Shown here: in pieces, positions 1 to 6,635 of the stretch
Position numbering within the stretch: position 1 is the first letter of the stretch
How the letters are laid out: every line of letters begins with the position of its first letter
NCBI GenBank assembly: GCA_041751425.1
Contig: JBGSXL010000002.1
Span: 130,047 to 194,046, forward strand
DNA: 64,000 nucleotides
Direction of reading: 5' to 3'
Origin: JAVVEG01 sp041751425
GTDB lineage: Bacteria > Pseudomonadota > Gammaproteobacteria > Pseudomonadales > Pseudohongiellaceae
The notes under the pieces: generated by a model
What the model was told of the DNA's origin: nothing
What the model saw: the letters and a program-made list of their open reading frames with translations, nothing else
Databases searched by the model: none
Made by a program: the position numbers and the translations under genes

Positions 1-553
1 GATTCTGCCCTTTGGTAAAACTCATGTTAGCTAATCCTCTAACAGAAGTCTGACTGGACACCAAGGTAAGCTCAGGACCTTTACAAAAACCATAATCTAA
101 CTGGGATTGTTTCTGCGGCTGAATCTGGGGTCCTGTCCCATCTCTAAGCCTTAAGTTTTTCATCTCTGTGAGAATCGAGGGGTGAATATCTACCAGACGT
201 AACAATACATCTGCCGCAGCGCTTTGCACCACCTCTCCTCGCTCGTACTTAGAAAAAGAATTAGTGCCGCCACCGAACAATTCGGACGCTTCTTTCTGCG
301 TCAGGCCGTATTTATTTCTTATCCTCAAAATTTCAATTCCTGAGAGATAGCCTAATTTCTTTCGCTTGGCGTCTGCGATAACGCGCTGATTTCTCAAGAT
401 CTGATTACGCAGAATCGGGTCCGCGCCGCAAGTGTCACACAAGCTACCCTCCAAGCCCTCAACAAGGATTTTATCCCCATTGAAATCAAAGAAATCATCA
501 AAGGTAACAGGAGACAGTGCTCCGGTATCGCAAATAGGGCAAATATTACTCAT
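1..553 (-). CDS. MqsA/YgiT-like antitoxin, partial (runs off left edge)
   Basis: Likely antitoxin and DNA-binding autorepressor of a type II toxin-antitoxin pair. About 184 residues are visible and the frame is still open at base 1. The N-terminus has two zinc-ligand pairs, C5-x2-C8 and C39-x2-C42, as in MqsA. A helix-turn-helix at about residues 85-110 carries the stretch LTQKEASELFGGGTNSFSKY, almost the same as E. coli MqsA. Start ATG at 553 lies 4 nt past the toxin stop, so the two are probably co-transcribed, toxin first. Oddity: E. coli MqsA is 131 residues and ends soon after the HTH, whereas this reading frame continues at least 50 residues further with no recognised domain. Family assignment is firm; the role of the extension is unknown. 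Confidence 0.85.
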   Translation of the reverse strand, partial: MSNICPICDTGALSPVTFDDFFDFNGDKILVEGLEGSLCDTCGADPILRNQILRNQRVIADAKRKKLGYLSGIEILRIRNKYGLTQKEASELFGGGTNSFSKYERGEVVQSAAADVLLRLVDIHPSILTEMKNLRLRDGTGPQIQPQKQSQLDYGFCKGPELTLVSSQTSVRGLANMSFTKGQN

Positions 554-557
554 AGGA

Positions 558-956
558 TTAAAGCATTCCTTCTGGATGAAAAGATGCAAGTACCAAGGTT
601 GTACAATCTCTGTTCAGTTTCAATTTAATATAAAGAGGCGGGTCGTTTTTAGGCTTACCTGGAGGAGAGATAGAGCTAATATATACGTCGAGCCACTTTT
701 TGTGGTCGCCGTAGTCAATAGACTCCTTATAGTCCATCTCAGATATGCCCAATAGACAGTCACAGACCTCTTTAAGAGAATAACCAAGATAATTAATAAT
801 GTGATCTTGAACGCGTTGAGACCCGTAAGCGACTTGGCCTTGGCGAGCCAGCCGATGAATTGCTTCAATAGAGTGCTCACTTCTATTTCTTCGCGTTTCA
901 GTCTTATTGTTGTTGGTGACCATTATGGTTAGTTGGGCAAGGTTAGTCAATACCAT
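558..956 (-). CDS. MqsR-like toxin (mRNA interferase family)
   Basis: A 132-residue protein aligning by eye with MqsR, the GCU-specific endoribonuclease toxin: the block GISEMDYKESIDYGDHKKW matches GLSESDFYKSMTTYSDHTIW of E. coli. Lys77 and Tyr109 sit where MqsR has the active residues Lys56 and Tyr81, but Leu89 stands where Gln68 is expected. A Pro/Gly-rich insertion (about residues 97-107) precedes the strand LYIKLKL. Cleavage activity or specificity may therefore differ. The start is uncertain: ATG 956 or ATG 923, neither with a good Shine-Dalgarno. The toxin-before-antitoxin order agrees with mqsRA. A CRP-like palindrome lies just upstream (967-982). Confidence 0.8.
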   Translation of the reverse strand: MVLTNLAQLTIMVTNNNKTETRRNRSEHSIEAIHRLARQGQVAYGSQRVQDHIINYLGYSLKEVCDCLLGISEMDYKESIDYGDHKKWLDVYISSISPPGKPKNDPPLYIKLKLNRDCTTLVLASFHPEGML

Positions 957-966
957 CGAATTAGTA

Positions 967-982
967 TGTGCTTTAGATCACA
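967..982. promoter_or_regulatory. CRP/Vfr-like palindrome upstream of the MqsR-like toxin
   Basis: The bases TGTGC-TTTAGA-TCACA match the CRP half-site pattern TGTGA-N6-TCACA at 9 of 10 fixed positions. They sit inside a slightly longer inverted repeat (arms ATGTG 966-970 and CACAT 979-983). The site is 10 bp upstream of the longer toxin start and about 44 bp upstream of the shorter one. It could be a cAMP-receptor site or the operator bound by the antitoxin complex. It does not show the AACCT-N3-AGGTT operator known for E. coli MqsA. Confidence 0.4.
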
Positions 983-1034
983 TAGAGGGATCAATACTGC
1001 ACAGAGCCTTAATTAAAGTCCACTAATTTGAAAG

Positions 1035-1102
1035 ATATAACCCTCTGAGCGCAGATACCCCGGCGCATACAGGCCCGCCGGGGTATCGGTAGGGGGTTAG
1101 GC
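1035..1102 (-). repeat. Folded inverted repeat resembling an integron attC site
   Basis: Read on the minus strand, the element begins with GCCTAAC (1102-1096), a perfect match to the attC R'' pattern RYYYAAC. It ends with GTTATAT (1041-1035), one mismatch from the R' pattern GTTRRRY. Between them is a perfect 12-bp stem (1054-1065 against 1076-1087) with a 10-nt loop. An outer TAACCC/GGGTTA pairing and unpaired stretches lie between the outer and inner stems. Total length is 68 nt; known attC sites run from about 57 to 141 nt. The element lies between two small gene pairs, both on the same strand. No T-run follows either arm, so it is a poor intrinsic terminator. Identity as attC is a hypothesis. 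Confidence 0.35.
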
Positions 1103-1158
1103 GGCCACAATACGCCTAATGCGCCGAGAGCGCGAAGGGGTTTGCTCATGGGCCGCCT
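1099..1158. repeat. Inverted repeat with 8-bp arms AGGCGGCC / GGCCGCCT
   Basis: Arms at 1099-1106 and 1151-1158 are perfectly complementary and enclose 44 nt. The left arm overlaps the end of the attC-like element. Inside lies a second palindrome, TTAGGCG (1097-1103) against CGCCTAA (1113-1119). The stretch 1035-1160 is thus unusually rich in nested complementarity compared with other gaps in the window. Confidence 0.5.
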
Positions 1159-1178
1159 GTATTAAGCTTAGTATAGTT

Positions 1179-1499
1179 TCACGATTCCGCCAGTTTCTCC
1201 GCTTCGCTATCAGCGAGGTCACCCGGTTTTTCGTCTTTATTCCAATCGTAGGACGGTGGAAGGAACCACTCAACATCTCCGTACATTTGGTGGTTTCCAG
1301 TTCCCTTAGCACCGAAATCTGCCAAAAATCCGATCTTTTCTACCATCGCAAAAAAGGCATAGAAACCGTTTTTTTCATCACCATCAGTGTATTCGCGTAG
1401 AGCATCATTAAGTATTGTAGCTTCCGTTGCAATTTCAGCGAAAAGCACTCCTAACTGATAGCGTGAAGGCTGATCCGGCGTACTGTTTTGGTTATTCAT
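1179..1499 (-). CDS. Hypothetical protein (106 aa), second gene of a two-gene unit
   Basis: I do not recognise a family. The product is small, acidic and soluble, with no signal peptide or membrane segment. It has an aromatic-rich middle (NGFYAFFAMVEKIGFLADFG) and a charged C-terminus. Its ATG overlaps the stop of the upstream gene by 4 nt (ATGA), suggesting translational coupling, so it is probably real. It lies in the accessory strip next to tRNA-Ser. Together with its partner it could be an uncharacterised two-component module such as a toxin-antitoxin or anti-phage pair, but nothing in the sequence proves that. Confidence 0.6.
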   Translation of the reverse strand: MNNQNSTPDQPSRYQLGVLFAEIATEATILNDALREYTDGDEKNGFYAFFAMVEKIGFLADFGAKGTGNHQMYGDVEWFLPPSYDWNKDEKPGDLADSEAEKLAES

Positions 1500-1732
1500 G
1501 ATGCCACCGCCTCATCGCCAAGCTCTTTAGCTATGTCTAACAGATTCCTAAATCGACTCCATAACGTGCCGTCAGTTTTTGGCATTGCCAGATGCACCTT
1601 TTCCATGAACTCCTGCATAGCAGTTTCAGTCAGGGGTTGCGGAGCGTTCTCAATAACCCACAAAAGAAACTTGGCCTCGTAGGGGGTGAATTGAATCTCC
1701 GGGTGGTTCGGGTGTGCGATTAGCTTAGTCAT
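1496..1732 (-). CDS. Hypothetical protein (78 aa), first gene of a two-gene unit
   Basis: No family recognised. A 78-residue, probably helical soluble protein, with a start supported by a strong Shine-Dalgarno (AGGAGAA, about 6 nt before the ATG). The gene following it overlaps by 4 nt. This is the gene closest to the tRNA-Ser 3' end (111 bp away), the position where integrated islands commonly begin. Nothing in it resembles an integrase or excisionase. Confidence 0.65.
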   Translation of the reverse strand: MTKLIAHPNHPEIQFTPYEAKFLLWVIENAPQPLTETAMQEFMEKVHLAMPKTDGTLWSRFRNLLDIAKELGDEAVAS

Positions 1733-1842
1733 TATTGCTTCTCCTGGGTTAATGGGAATTCAGGATAGCATTTTCAGAACGTTGGTTAAATTGTGGGGAA
1801 AGAGATTGTTATGCTGCTAACTAATTGATTTTACTAATGAAG

Positions 1843-1932
1843 TGGCGGAGGGGGAGAGATTCGAACTCTCGGAGGGCTTTCACCCTCGTCGGTTTTCAAG
1901 ACCGGTGCATTAAACCACTCTGCCACCCCTCC
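1843..1932 (-). tRNA. tRNA-Ser (anticodon UGA)
   Basis: A full cloverleaf can be drawn on the minus strand. The acceptor stem GGAGGGG pairs with CCCCTCC, the discriminator is G, and the CCA end is encoded. The anticodon loop is CTTGAAA with anticodon TGA at 1898-1896. A long variable arm (GAGGG/CCCTC) is typical of class II serine tRNAs, and the T-loop is TTCGAAT. It reads UCA and wobble-related serine codons. The 3' end points to the small-gene strip at 1-1842, making this tRNA a natural candidate integration site. Confidence 0.97.
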
Positions 1933-2148
1933 GCATCAGGGGCGGAATCTTACCCTATTTATTTCCCCAGTCAACCGGAGATTGAGTGTAGGGTTGGATT
2001 TGAACGAAAAGCGTTGATTTTGCCGGTCTGCTCTGTATGATTGACGCCGTATTGAGTTGAATTTACAGGGTTTCGCCCCCATTCAATAGAATATGGTTTT
2101 TTTCGTACAACCGCTTTTCAAGGTGTCTCAACCGGAGGTTTAGTAAAG

Positions 2149-2811
2149 ATGAGTAATTATGAATTAGACGTTGTCCATACCAGCGAATCCGCTGTCGCGG
2201 TCAACAAAGTATTACGGAATACTTATCTACTGCTTGGCATGACTCTGGCTTTCAGCGCAATTATGGCGATGCTCAGTTTTAATGCACCACCCATCAATAT
2301 GTGGGTGTATTTGATTGGACTTTATGGCTTGTTGTTTGCCACCCATTATCTGGCTAATACAGCATGGGGCTTGTTGACCATATTCGCCTTCGCCGGTCTT
2401 ATCGGCTACGGCACCGGACCTCTGATTGGTATGCTGCTGTCCACCAGCGCTGGCAGTCAGGTGGTAACGACTGCCTTGGGTGGCACAGCCTTTATTTTCT
2501 TCGGTTTGTCCGGCTATGCCCTGGTTTCCAAAAAGGACTTCTCCTTCCTGAGCGGATTCGTCTTTGCTGGGTTCCTGGTACTGGTAGCGGCTTTCGTTCT
2601 TAATCTGTTCATGCAGATGCCTGCCCTGCAACTGGCTATGTCAGTAGGGTTCATGTTGTTTTCCAGCGCCATCATTCTGATGCAGACTGGCGCGATTGTG
2701 AATGGTGGTGAGCGCAATTACATTCTGGCGACCATTGCCTTATATGTCTCCATCTACAACATTTTCATGAGCCTGATTCATCTATTGACGGCATTCTCTG
2801 GCGACGAATAA
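2149..2811 (+). CDS. yccA: Bax inhibitor-1/YccA family membrane protein
   Basis: Inner-membrane protein of 220 residues with seven hydrophobic segments and the family's compact loops. It ends in a membrane segment followed by the short charged tail SGDE. In E. coli, YccA binds FtsH and restrains its degradation of membrane proteins such as SecY; the same role is inferred here. Start ATG 2149 is preceded by GGAGG with about 10 nt spacing. It stands alone, followed by an intrinsic terminator at 2848-2876, with the tus genes beyond it. Confidence 0.93.
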   Translation: MSNYELDVVHTSESAVAVNKVLRNTYLLLGMTLAFSAIMAMLSFNAPPINMWVYLIGLYGLLFATHYLANTAWGLLTIFAFAGLIGYGTGPLIGMLLSTSAGSQVVTTALGGTAFIFFGLSGYALVSKKDFSFLSGFVFAGFLVLVAAFVLNLFMQMPALQLAMSVGFMLFSSAIILMQTGAIVNGGERNYILATIALYVSIYNIFMSLIHLLTAFSGDE

Positions 2812-2847
2812 GTCCGGGAATCCATTGATTTAAAGATAACTCCTTTT

Positions 2848-2876
2848 AGCCCCGGCCTTAGTCGGGGCTTTTTATT
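2848..2876 (+). terminator. Intrinsic terminator after yccA
   Basis: Stem AGCCCCG (2848-2854) pairs perfectly with CGGGGCT (2863-2869) around an 8-nt loop, followed by TTTTATTT. It ends yccA transcription 37 bp after its stop codon. Confidence 0.85.
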
Positions 2877-2942
2877 TGCGGAGAGCAAGCTGGCAGAACA
2901 TAATGCCGCTAACACTAAGCTAACCATGATTGAACTAACCAA

Positions 2943-3335
2943 GTGAAATTCACTATTGTCGTCCACTCTGCACCCTACTCGTCCCAGGCAGCAACCAGCG
3001 CCTGGCAATTCTGCAATGCCTTACTGGATAGCGGACACGAAATCTACCGGCTGTTTTTCTACCAGGATGGCGTGCACAACACCACTCAGTTATGCGTGCC
3101 ACCACAGGACGAAATCAACCTGCCCCTGGAATGGCAAAAGCTGATCAAACGCCATGATATCGACGCTATCAGTTGCGTCTCTTCCGCTTTGAAACGCGGC
3201 ATTCTTGATGGAACAGAAGCCGATCGTCACGAAAAAAACTGCCACAACCTGGCGGACGCGACCAGCCTTTCCGGATTGGGGCAACTGATAGAAGCTTGCC
3301 TTGTAGCAGACCGCGTCATCAATTTCGGAGACTGA
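2943..3335 (+). CDS. tusD: Sulfurtransferase complex subunit TusD
   Basis: A DsrE-fold subunit of the TusBCD heterohexamer. The complex takes persulfide sulfur from TusA and passes it to TusE for 2-thiouridine formation at wobble U34 of Glu, Gln and Lys tRNAs. It is 130 residues long, and Cys78 in the motif SCVSSALKRG matches the catalytic Cys78 of E. coli TusD. It is the first gene of a run with tusC (4 bp gap), tusB and tusE. The final acceptor enzyme, mnmA, is also in this window (24000). Confidence 0.94.
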   Translation: MKFTIVVHSAPYSSQAATSAWQFCNALLDSGHEIYRLFFYQDGVHNTTQLCVPPQDEINLPLEWQKLIKRHDIDAISCVSSALKRGILDGTEADRHEKNCHNLADATSLSGLGQLIEACLVADRVINFGD

Positions 3336-3339
3336 CGCA

Positions 3340-3717
3340 GTGAGCAATTCAGAACGTAAAACGTTGACCTTTATTAGCCGCAGCTCACCACACAGCAGTG
3401 GCAAAGCGAAAGCCTGCCTGGATATGGTTCTCTCTGCTGCTGTCTTTGATCAAACCGTTAACTACATATTCATGGATGATGGTGTTTTTCAGCTGCTGGA
3501 CAAGCAGACACCTGCCACCATTCATGCGCGCAATGTTTCTGCAGCCTTTCCTGCGCTCGCTCTGTATGGCGTAGAAATGGTGTATGTGGATGAAGAAGCA
3601 TTGCTCGATCGCGGTTTACACAGTGACTCATTGCTGGCTGACGTGGAAATCAAAGTGTGTTCAGCGCAGCAAATTCAGGCTCTGATCAGGCAATCAGAAA
3701 CGGTATTTAATCTATGA
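3340..3717 (+). CDS. tusC: Sulfurtransferase complex subunit TusC
   Basis: DsrF-like structural subunit of TusBCD, 125 residues, starting at GTG 3340 four bases after the tusD stop. The N-terminus (LTFISRSSPHSSGKAKACLD) and the MDDGVFQLL segment are typical of TusC. It has no catalytic role of its own in E. coli and serves complex assembly. Assignment rests on family resemblance and on the D-C-B gene order. Confidence 0.93.
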   Translation: MSNSERKTLTFISRSSPHSSGKAKACLDMVLSAAVFDQTVNYIFMDDGVFQLLDKQTPATIHARNVSAAFPALALYGVEMVYVDEEALLDRGLHSDSLLADVEIKVCSAQQIQALIRQSETVFNL

Positions 3718-3730
3718 AAAAGTTGTGCTT

Positions 3731-4048
3731 ATGAACTCAGCAAATACAACTTTGCATACCGTCAATAAATCCGGGCTGCAAAGCGGGATATTGGCATCAT
3801 GCTTACGCATAGCCACACGGGGAGATGCCATATTGCTGATTGAAGACGGCGTGTACGCGGTGGCTGGCTGTGCTGTCGGCAGTAGATTGCTGGAAGAAAA
3901 AAATTCCGATATTACGTTGTTCGCTCTGCGTGAAGACTTACAGGCTCGCGGGTTGGAGTCATCGGTACCGGCGCAGGTTAAATTGATCGATTATGCTGAA
4001 TTCGTAGCGTTAACCTGTAGTCACTCAAAAACCATCAGCTGGTTCTGA
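3731..4048 (+). CDS. tusB: Sulfurtransferase complex subunit TusB
   Basis: DsrH-like subunit of TusBCD, about 105 residues, with the family motif LHTVNKS near the start and GDAILLIEDGVYA in the middle. ATG 3731 is chosen; an in-frame GTG at 3725 would add two residues. It follows tusC by 13 bp. It completes the hexamer that transfers sulfur to TusE, encoded 35 bp downstream. Confidence 0.9.
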   Translation: MNSANTTLHTVNKSGLQSGILASCLRIATRGDAILLIEDGVYAVAGCAVGSRLLEEKNSDITLFALREDLQARGLESSVPAQVKLIDYAEFVALTCSHSKTISWF

Positions 4049-4083
4049 TCTGCAAGGTGAGCAGCCATTGAGTATCTCTAATA

Positions 4084-4422
4084 ATGAACTCTAAACCACC
4101 AATCCATCTTCAAATACCGGCTCTGGATAAGGATGGTTATCTGCGTAATCTGGATGACTGGAACGAAGAAGTAGCAGGTGCGCTTGCCAGCGCAGAGGCG
4201 TTGGTACTGAGCCAGGCGCATTGGGAAATCATCTATGTTCTGCGTGATTTCTATCATCAGCATTTGTTATCTCCATCCATGCGACCGCTGGTGAAGCTGG
4301 TTGCCCGAGAGCTCGGGCCGGATAAGGGTCGCAGCATTTACCTGCTGAAGTTATTTCCCGGTAACCCGGCGCTGCTGGCCAGCAAGATTGCGGGTTTACC
4401 ACGCCCGGAAAACTGCCTTTAG
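4084..4422 (+). CDS. tusE: TusE/DsrC/DsvC family sulfur relay protein
   Basis: The last carrier of the Tus relay: it accepts persulfide from TusD and presents it to MnmA. It is 112 residues long, and the C-terminal arm ends PRPENCL with the essential penultimate Cys111. The second upstream cysteine that marks dissimilatory DsrC proteins is missing, consistent with tRNA thiolation rather than sulfite reduction. It is transcribed with tusDCB. Confidence 0.94.
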   Translation: MNSKPPIHLQIPALDKDGYLRNLDDWNEEVAGALASAEALVLSQAHWEIIYVLRDFYHQHLLSPSMRPLVKLVARELGPDKGRSIYLLKLFPGNPALLASKIAGLPRPENCL

Positions 4423-4545
4423 ATCAAGCATTTTCCCTACATCTGGCCGGTGTGATCTGCTATGATTCCGGTCTGCGTTTTTGCTGTAAAAACGGCATCG
4501 CAACGAACTTTTACTACTCATCAATACTGATCAGGAACCAGCCCC

Positions 4546-5649
4546 ATGAGTCTTGCCAATCAGGTTTTGGCCGTCAACAATGACCTCCCTATTAAAACTG
4601 ACAAACCCGTCCACAGTGGTAAAGTACGCTCTGTTTATTGGCTGACCGATGCTGACAGTAAACGCCTGATTAAAGAGCGCGGGTACAACGTTGCCGCTGA
4701 CGCGCCGCTGGCCATCATGGTAATCAGTGACCGTATCTCAGCCTTTGATTGCATATGGCATGGTGAGGGCGGCATGCAGGGGGTTCCAGGTAAAGGCGCA
4801 GCACTAAATGCCATATCCAACCACTGGTTTGCCACGTTTCGTGAGCACGGCCTGGCGGAGAGTCACATCCTGGAAATACCCCACCCATTTGTCTGGATAG
4901 TGCAAAAAGCGCGACCTGTCATGATTGAGGCAATATGCAGACAGTATATTACGGGCTCCATGTGGCGGTCTTATAGCAAGGGTGAACGGGATTTCTGCGG
5001 CATCCGCATACCTGACGGTTTGCAGAAGGATCAGAAATTGCCTGAATTGTTGATCACGCCATCCACCAAGGGAATTCTGACGGGGATCCCCGGTGTTCCG
5101 GAAGCCGATGACGTCAATATCACGCGACAGGATATAGAGAATAATTATCAGGCATTCAATTTTCGCAACCCTGATGACATCGACTATTATGAAAAACTAT
5201 TGAAGGAAGGCTTCAATCTGATCAGCAAGTCGTTAAGCGATCTGGACCAGATATTTGTAGATACCAAGTTTGAATTTGGCTATGTCACCGACAAGAATGG
5301 CAATGAAAAACTGATTTATATGGATGAAGTAGGCACACCCGATTCCTCGCGTATCTGGGATGGACCTTCTTATCGAGCGGGAAAAGTGGTAGAAAAATCC
5401 AAGGAAGAGTTTCGCCAGTTGCTGTTGAATCATTTTCCTGATCCGGACATTTTGCTTAACAAAGATCGTATGCCAGAGCGCAAAGCGTTGGCAGCAAACA
5501 ACGCCTTACCTGCTGAAGTGTTGATGCAGGTGTCGCAAACCTATCGCGACATTGCAGAAAAAATTACGGGACACAAAATCGAACTTTCTGAGAATCCGAA
5601 AGCGGAAATAATCGACATACTCAAAAACGAATTTGATCTGATTAAATAG
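4546..5649 (+). CDS. purC: Phosphoribosylaminoimidazole-succinocarboxamide synthase (long form)
   Basis: SAICAR synthetase, which joins CAIR and aspartate with ATP in purine synthesis. At 367 residues it belongs to the longer PurC form found in some gammaproteobacteria; the E. coli enzyme is about 237. Visible motifs are HSGKVRSVY (phosphate-binding region), VISDRISAFD, and GTPDSSRIW near the active site. A clear start follows CAGGAACCAGCCCC. The partner purB is at 25779. A short AT-rich inverted repeat (4476-4494) lies in its upstream gap. Confidence 0.94.
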   Translation: MSLANQVLAVNNDLPIKTDKPVHSGKVRSVYWLTDADSKRLIKERGYNVAADAPLAIMVISDRISAFDCIWHGEGGMQGVPGKGAALNAISNHWFATFREHGLAESHILEIPHPFVWIVQKARPVMIEAICRQYITGSMWRSYSKGERDFCGIRIPDGLQKDQKLPELLITPSTKGILTGIPGVPEADDVNITRQDIENNYQAFNFRNPDDIDYYEKLLKEGFNLISKSLSDLDQIFVDTKFEFGYVTDKNGNEKLIYMDEVGTPDSSRIWDGPSYRAGKVVEKSKEEFRQLLLNHFPDPDILLNKDRMPERKALAANNALPAEVLMQVSQTYRDIAEKITGHKIELSENPKAEIIDILKNEFDLIK

Positions 5650-5670
5650 CACTATAAAAATGGACTCCTT

Positions 5671-6177
5671 ATGAAAGATTCAATAACAGATTACCTGCCT
5701 GAGCTATGCGACCATTTCCCGGAACTGGTTCAGGTCGCTGAACCCATGTTCATCAATTTTGGTGGCCGGGAAGCCTTCGGCGGTGAGATTGTTACCGTCA
5801 AGGCGTGCGAAGACAATTCGCTGGTCAAACAACAGCTGGAACATGCCGGCACAGGAAAAGTACTGATTGTTGACGGCGCCGGTTCCATGCGTCGCTCCAT
5901 GCTGGGCGACATGATTGCCGAGTCTGCCATGAGCAATGGCTGGGAAGGCGTTATCGTTTACGGTTGTATACGCGATGTCAACGCAATCAGCATGCTTGAC
6001 CTGGGCGTGCAGGCACTTGGGGCCATCCCTCTGAAGTGTAATCGTCAGGGCGTGGGTGAACTGAATGTTGCGGTGACTTTTGCCGGTATTACATTCCATC
6101 CCGGGCATTTCGTTTATGCAGACAATAATGGCGTTATTGTTTCGCCAAAATTATTGACGCTGCCAGATTTGCATTAA
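5671..6177 (+). CDS. rraA: RraA, regulator of RNase E activity (ribonuclease activity regulator family)
   Basis: A trimeric RraA-fold protein of 168 residues with the family stretches FGGREAFGGEIVTVKACEDN and VDGAGSMRRSMLGDMIAE. In E. coli RraA binds RNase E and slows mRNA decay. RraA-like proteins in other bacteria can be HMG/oxaloacetate aldolases, so the enzyme-regulator choice is by similarity. It starts 21 bp after purC and is probably co-transcribed with it. Confidence 0.9.
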   Translation: MKDSITDYLPELCDHFPELVQVAEPMFINFGGREAFGGEIVTVKACEDNSLVKQQLEHAGTGKVLIVDGAGSMRRSMLGDMIAESAMSNGWEGVIVYGCIRDVNAISMLDLGVQALGAIPLKCNRQGVGELNVAVTFAGITFHPGHFVYADNNGVIVSPKLLTLPDLH

Positions 6178-6255
6178 TTTTAGTTCAATTCTTATAGTTA
6201 ATTTTTTGCACTACTTTTCATACAACTTTTCAAACAACTGCAAAGGAATAAAACC

Positions 6256-6633
6256 ATGCTCGGATATGTCACGCTGGGAACCAACAACTACGAAAAAGCA
6301 GCTGCCTTCTATGACGCGCTTCTGGCAGAATTGGGTGGCAAGAGATTCATGGAAATGGAAACTTTTATAGCGTGGGGAAACAGCCCCAATCAGGCTATGC
6401 TTTCCATTACCAAACCGTATGATGGTAAACCTGCAAGCGTCGGAAATGGTGTGATGTTTGCGCTTGCTGCAGACAGCACTGCAACGGTGGATCGCGTGTA
6501 TAAAAAAGCAATTGAACTGGGTGCAGCCGATGAAGGCGCTGCTGGTCCGCGCGGCCCTACTTTCTATGCTGGTTACTTCCGGGATGTGGATGGTCACAAG
6601 TTGGCAGTTTTCTGCATTACAAAAGCGGAGTAG
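6256..6633 (+). CDS. VOC family protein (glyoxalase/bleomycin-resistance fold)
   Basis: A single VOC domain of 125 residues with two beta-alpha-beta-beta-beta units: LGYVTLGTNNYEKAAAFYDA at the start and YFRDVDGHKLAVFC at the end. Such proteins bind a divalent metal and act on small molecules such as methylglyoxal adducts or antibiotics; the substrate cannot be told here. AAAGGAATAAAACC precedes the ATG. It ends 2 bp before the convergent cysG stop, with no terminator between. Confidence 0.85.
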   Translation: MLGYVTLGTNNYEKAAAFYDALLAELGGKRFMEMETFIAWGNSPNQAMLSITKPYDGKPASVGNGVMFALAADSTATVDRVYKKAIELGAADEGAAGPRGPTFYAGYFRDVDGHKLAVFCITKAE

Positions 6634-6635
6634 GT

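Noticed and set aside
1054..1087. 12-bp hairpin read as a rho-independent terminator of the small-gene pair
   Set aside because: Neither strand has a T-run after the stem, and it lies 92 bp past the stop; kept instead as the inner stem of the attC-like element.
1808..1821. GTTATGCTGCTAAC near the tRNA as a second attC core
   Set aside because: Only a short GTTA/TAAC palindrome with no partner boxes or long stem within 120 bp.
4476..4494. AT-rich inverted repeat before purC as a PurR operator
   Set aside because: Arms CGTTTTT/AAAAACG do not match the E. coli PurR pattern well, and PurR is limited in distribution.
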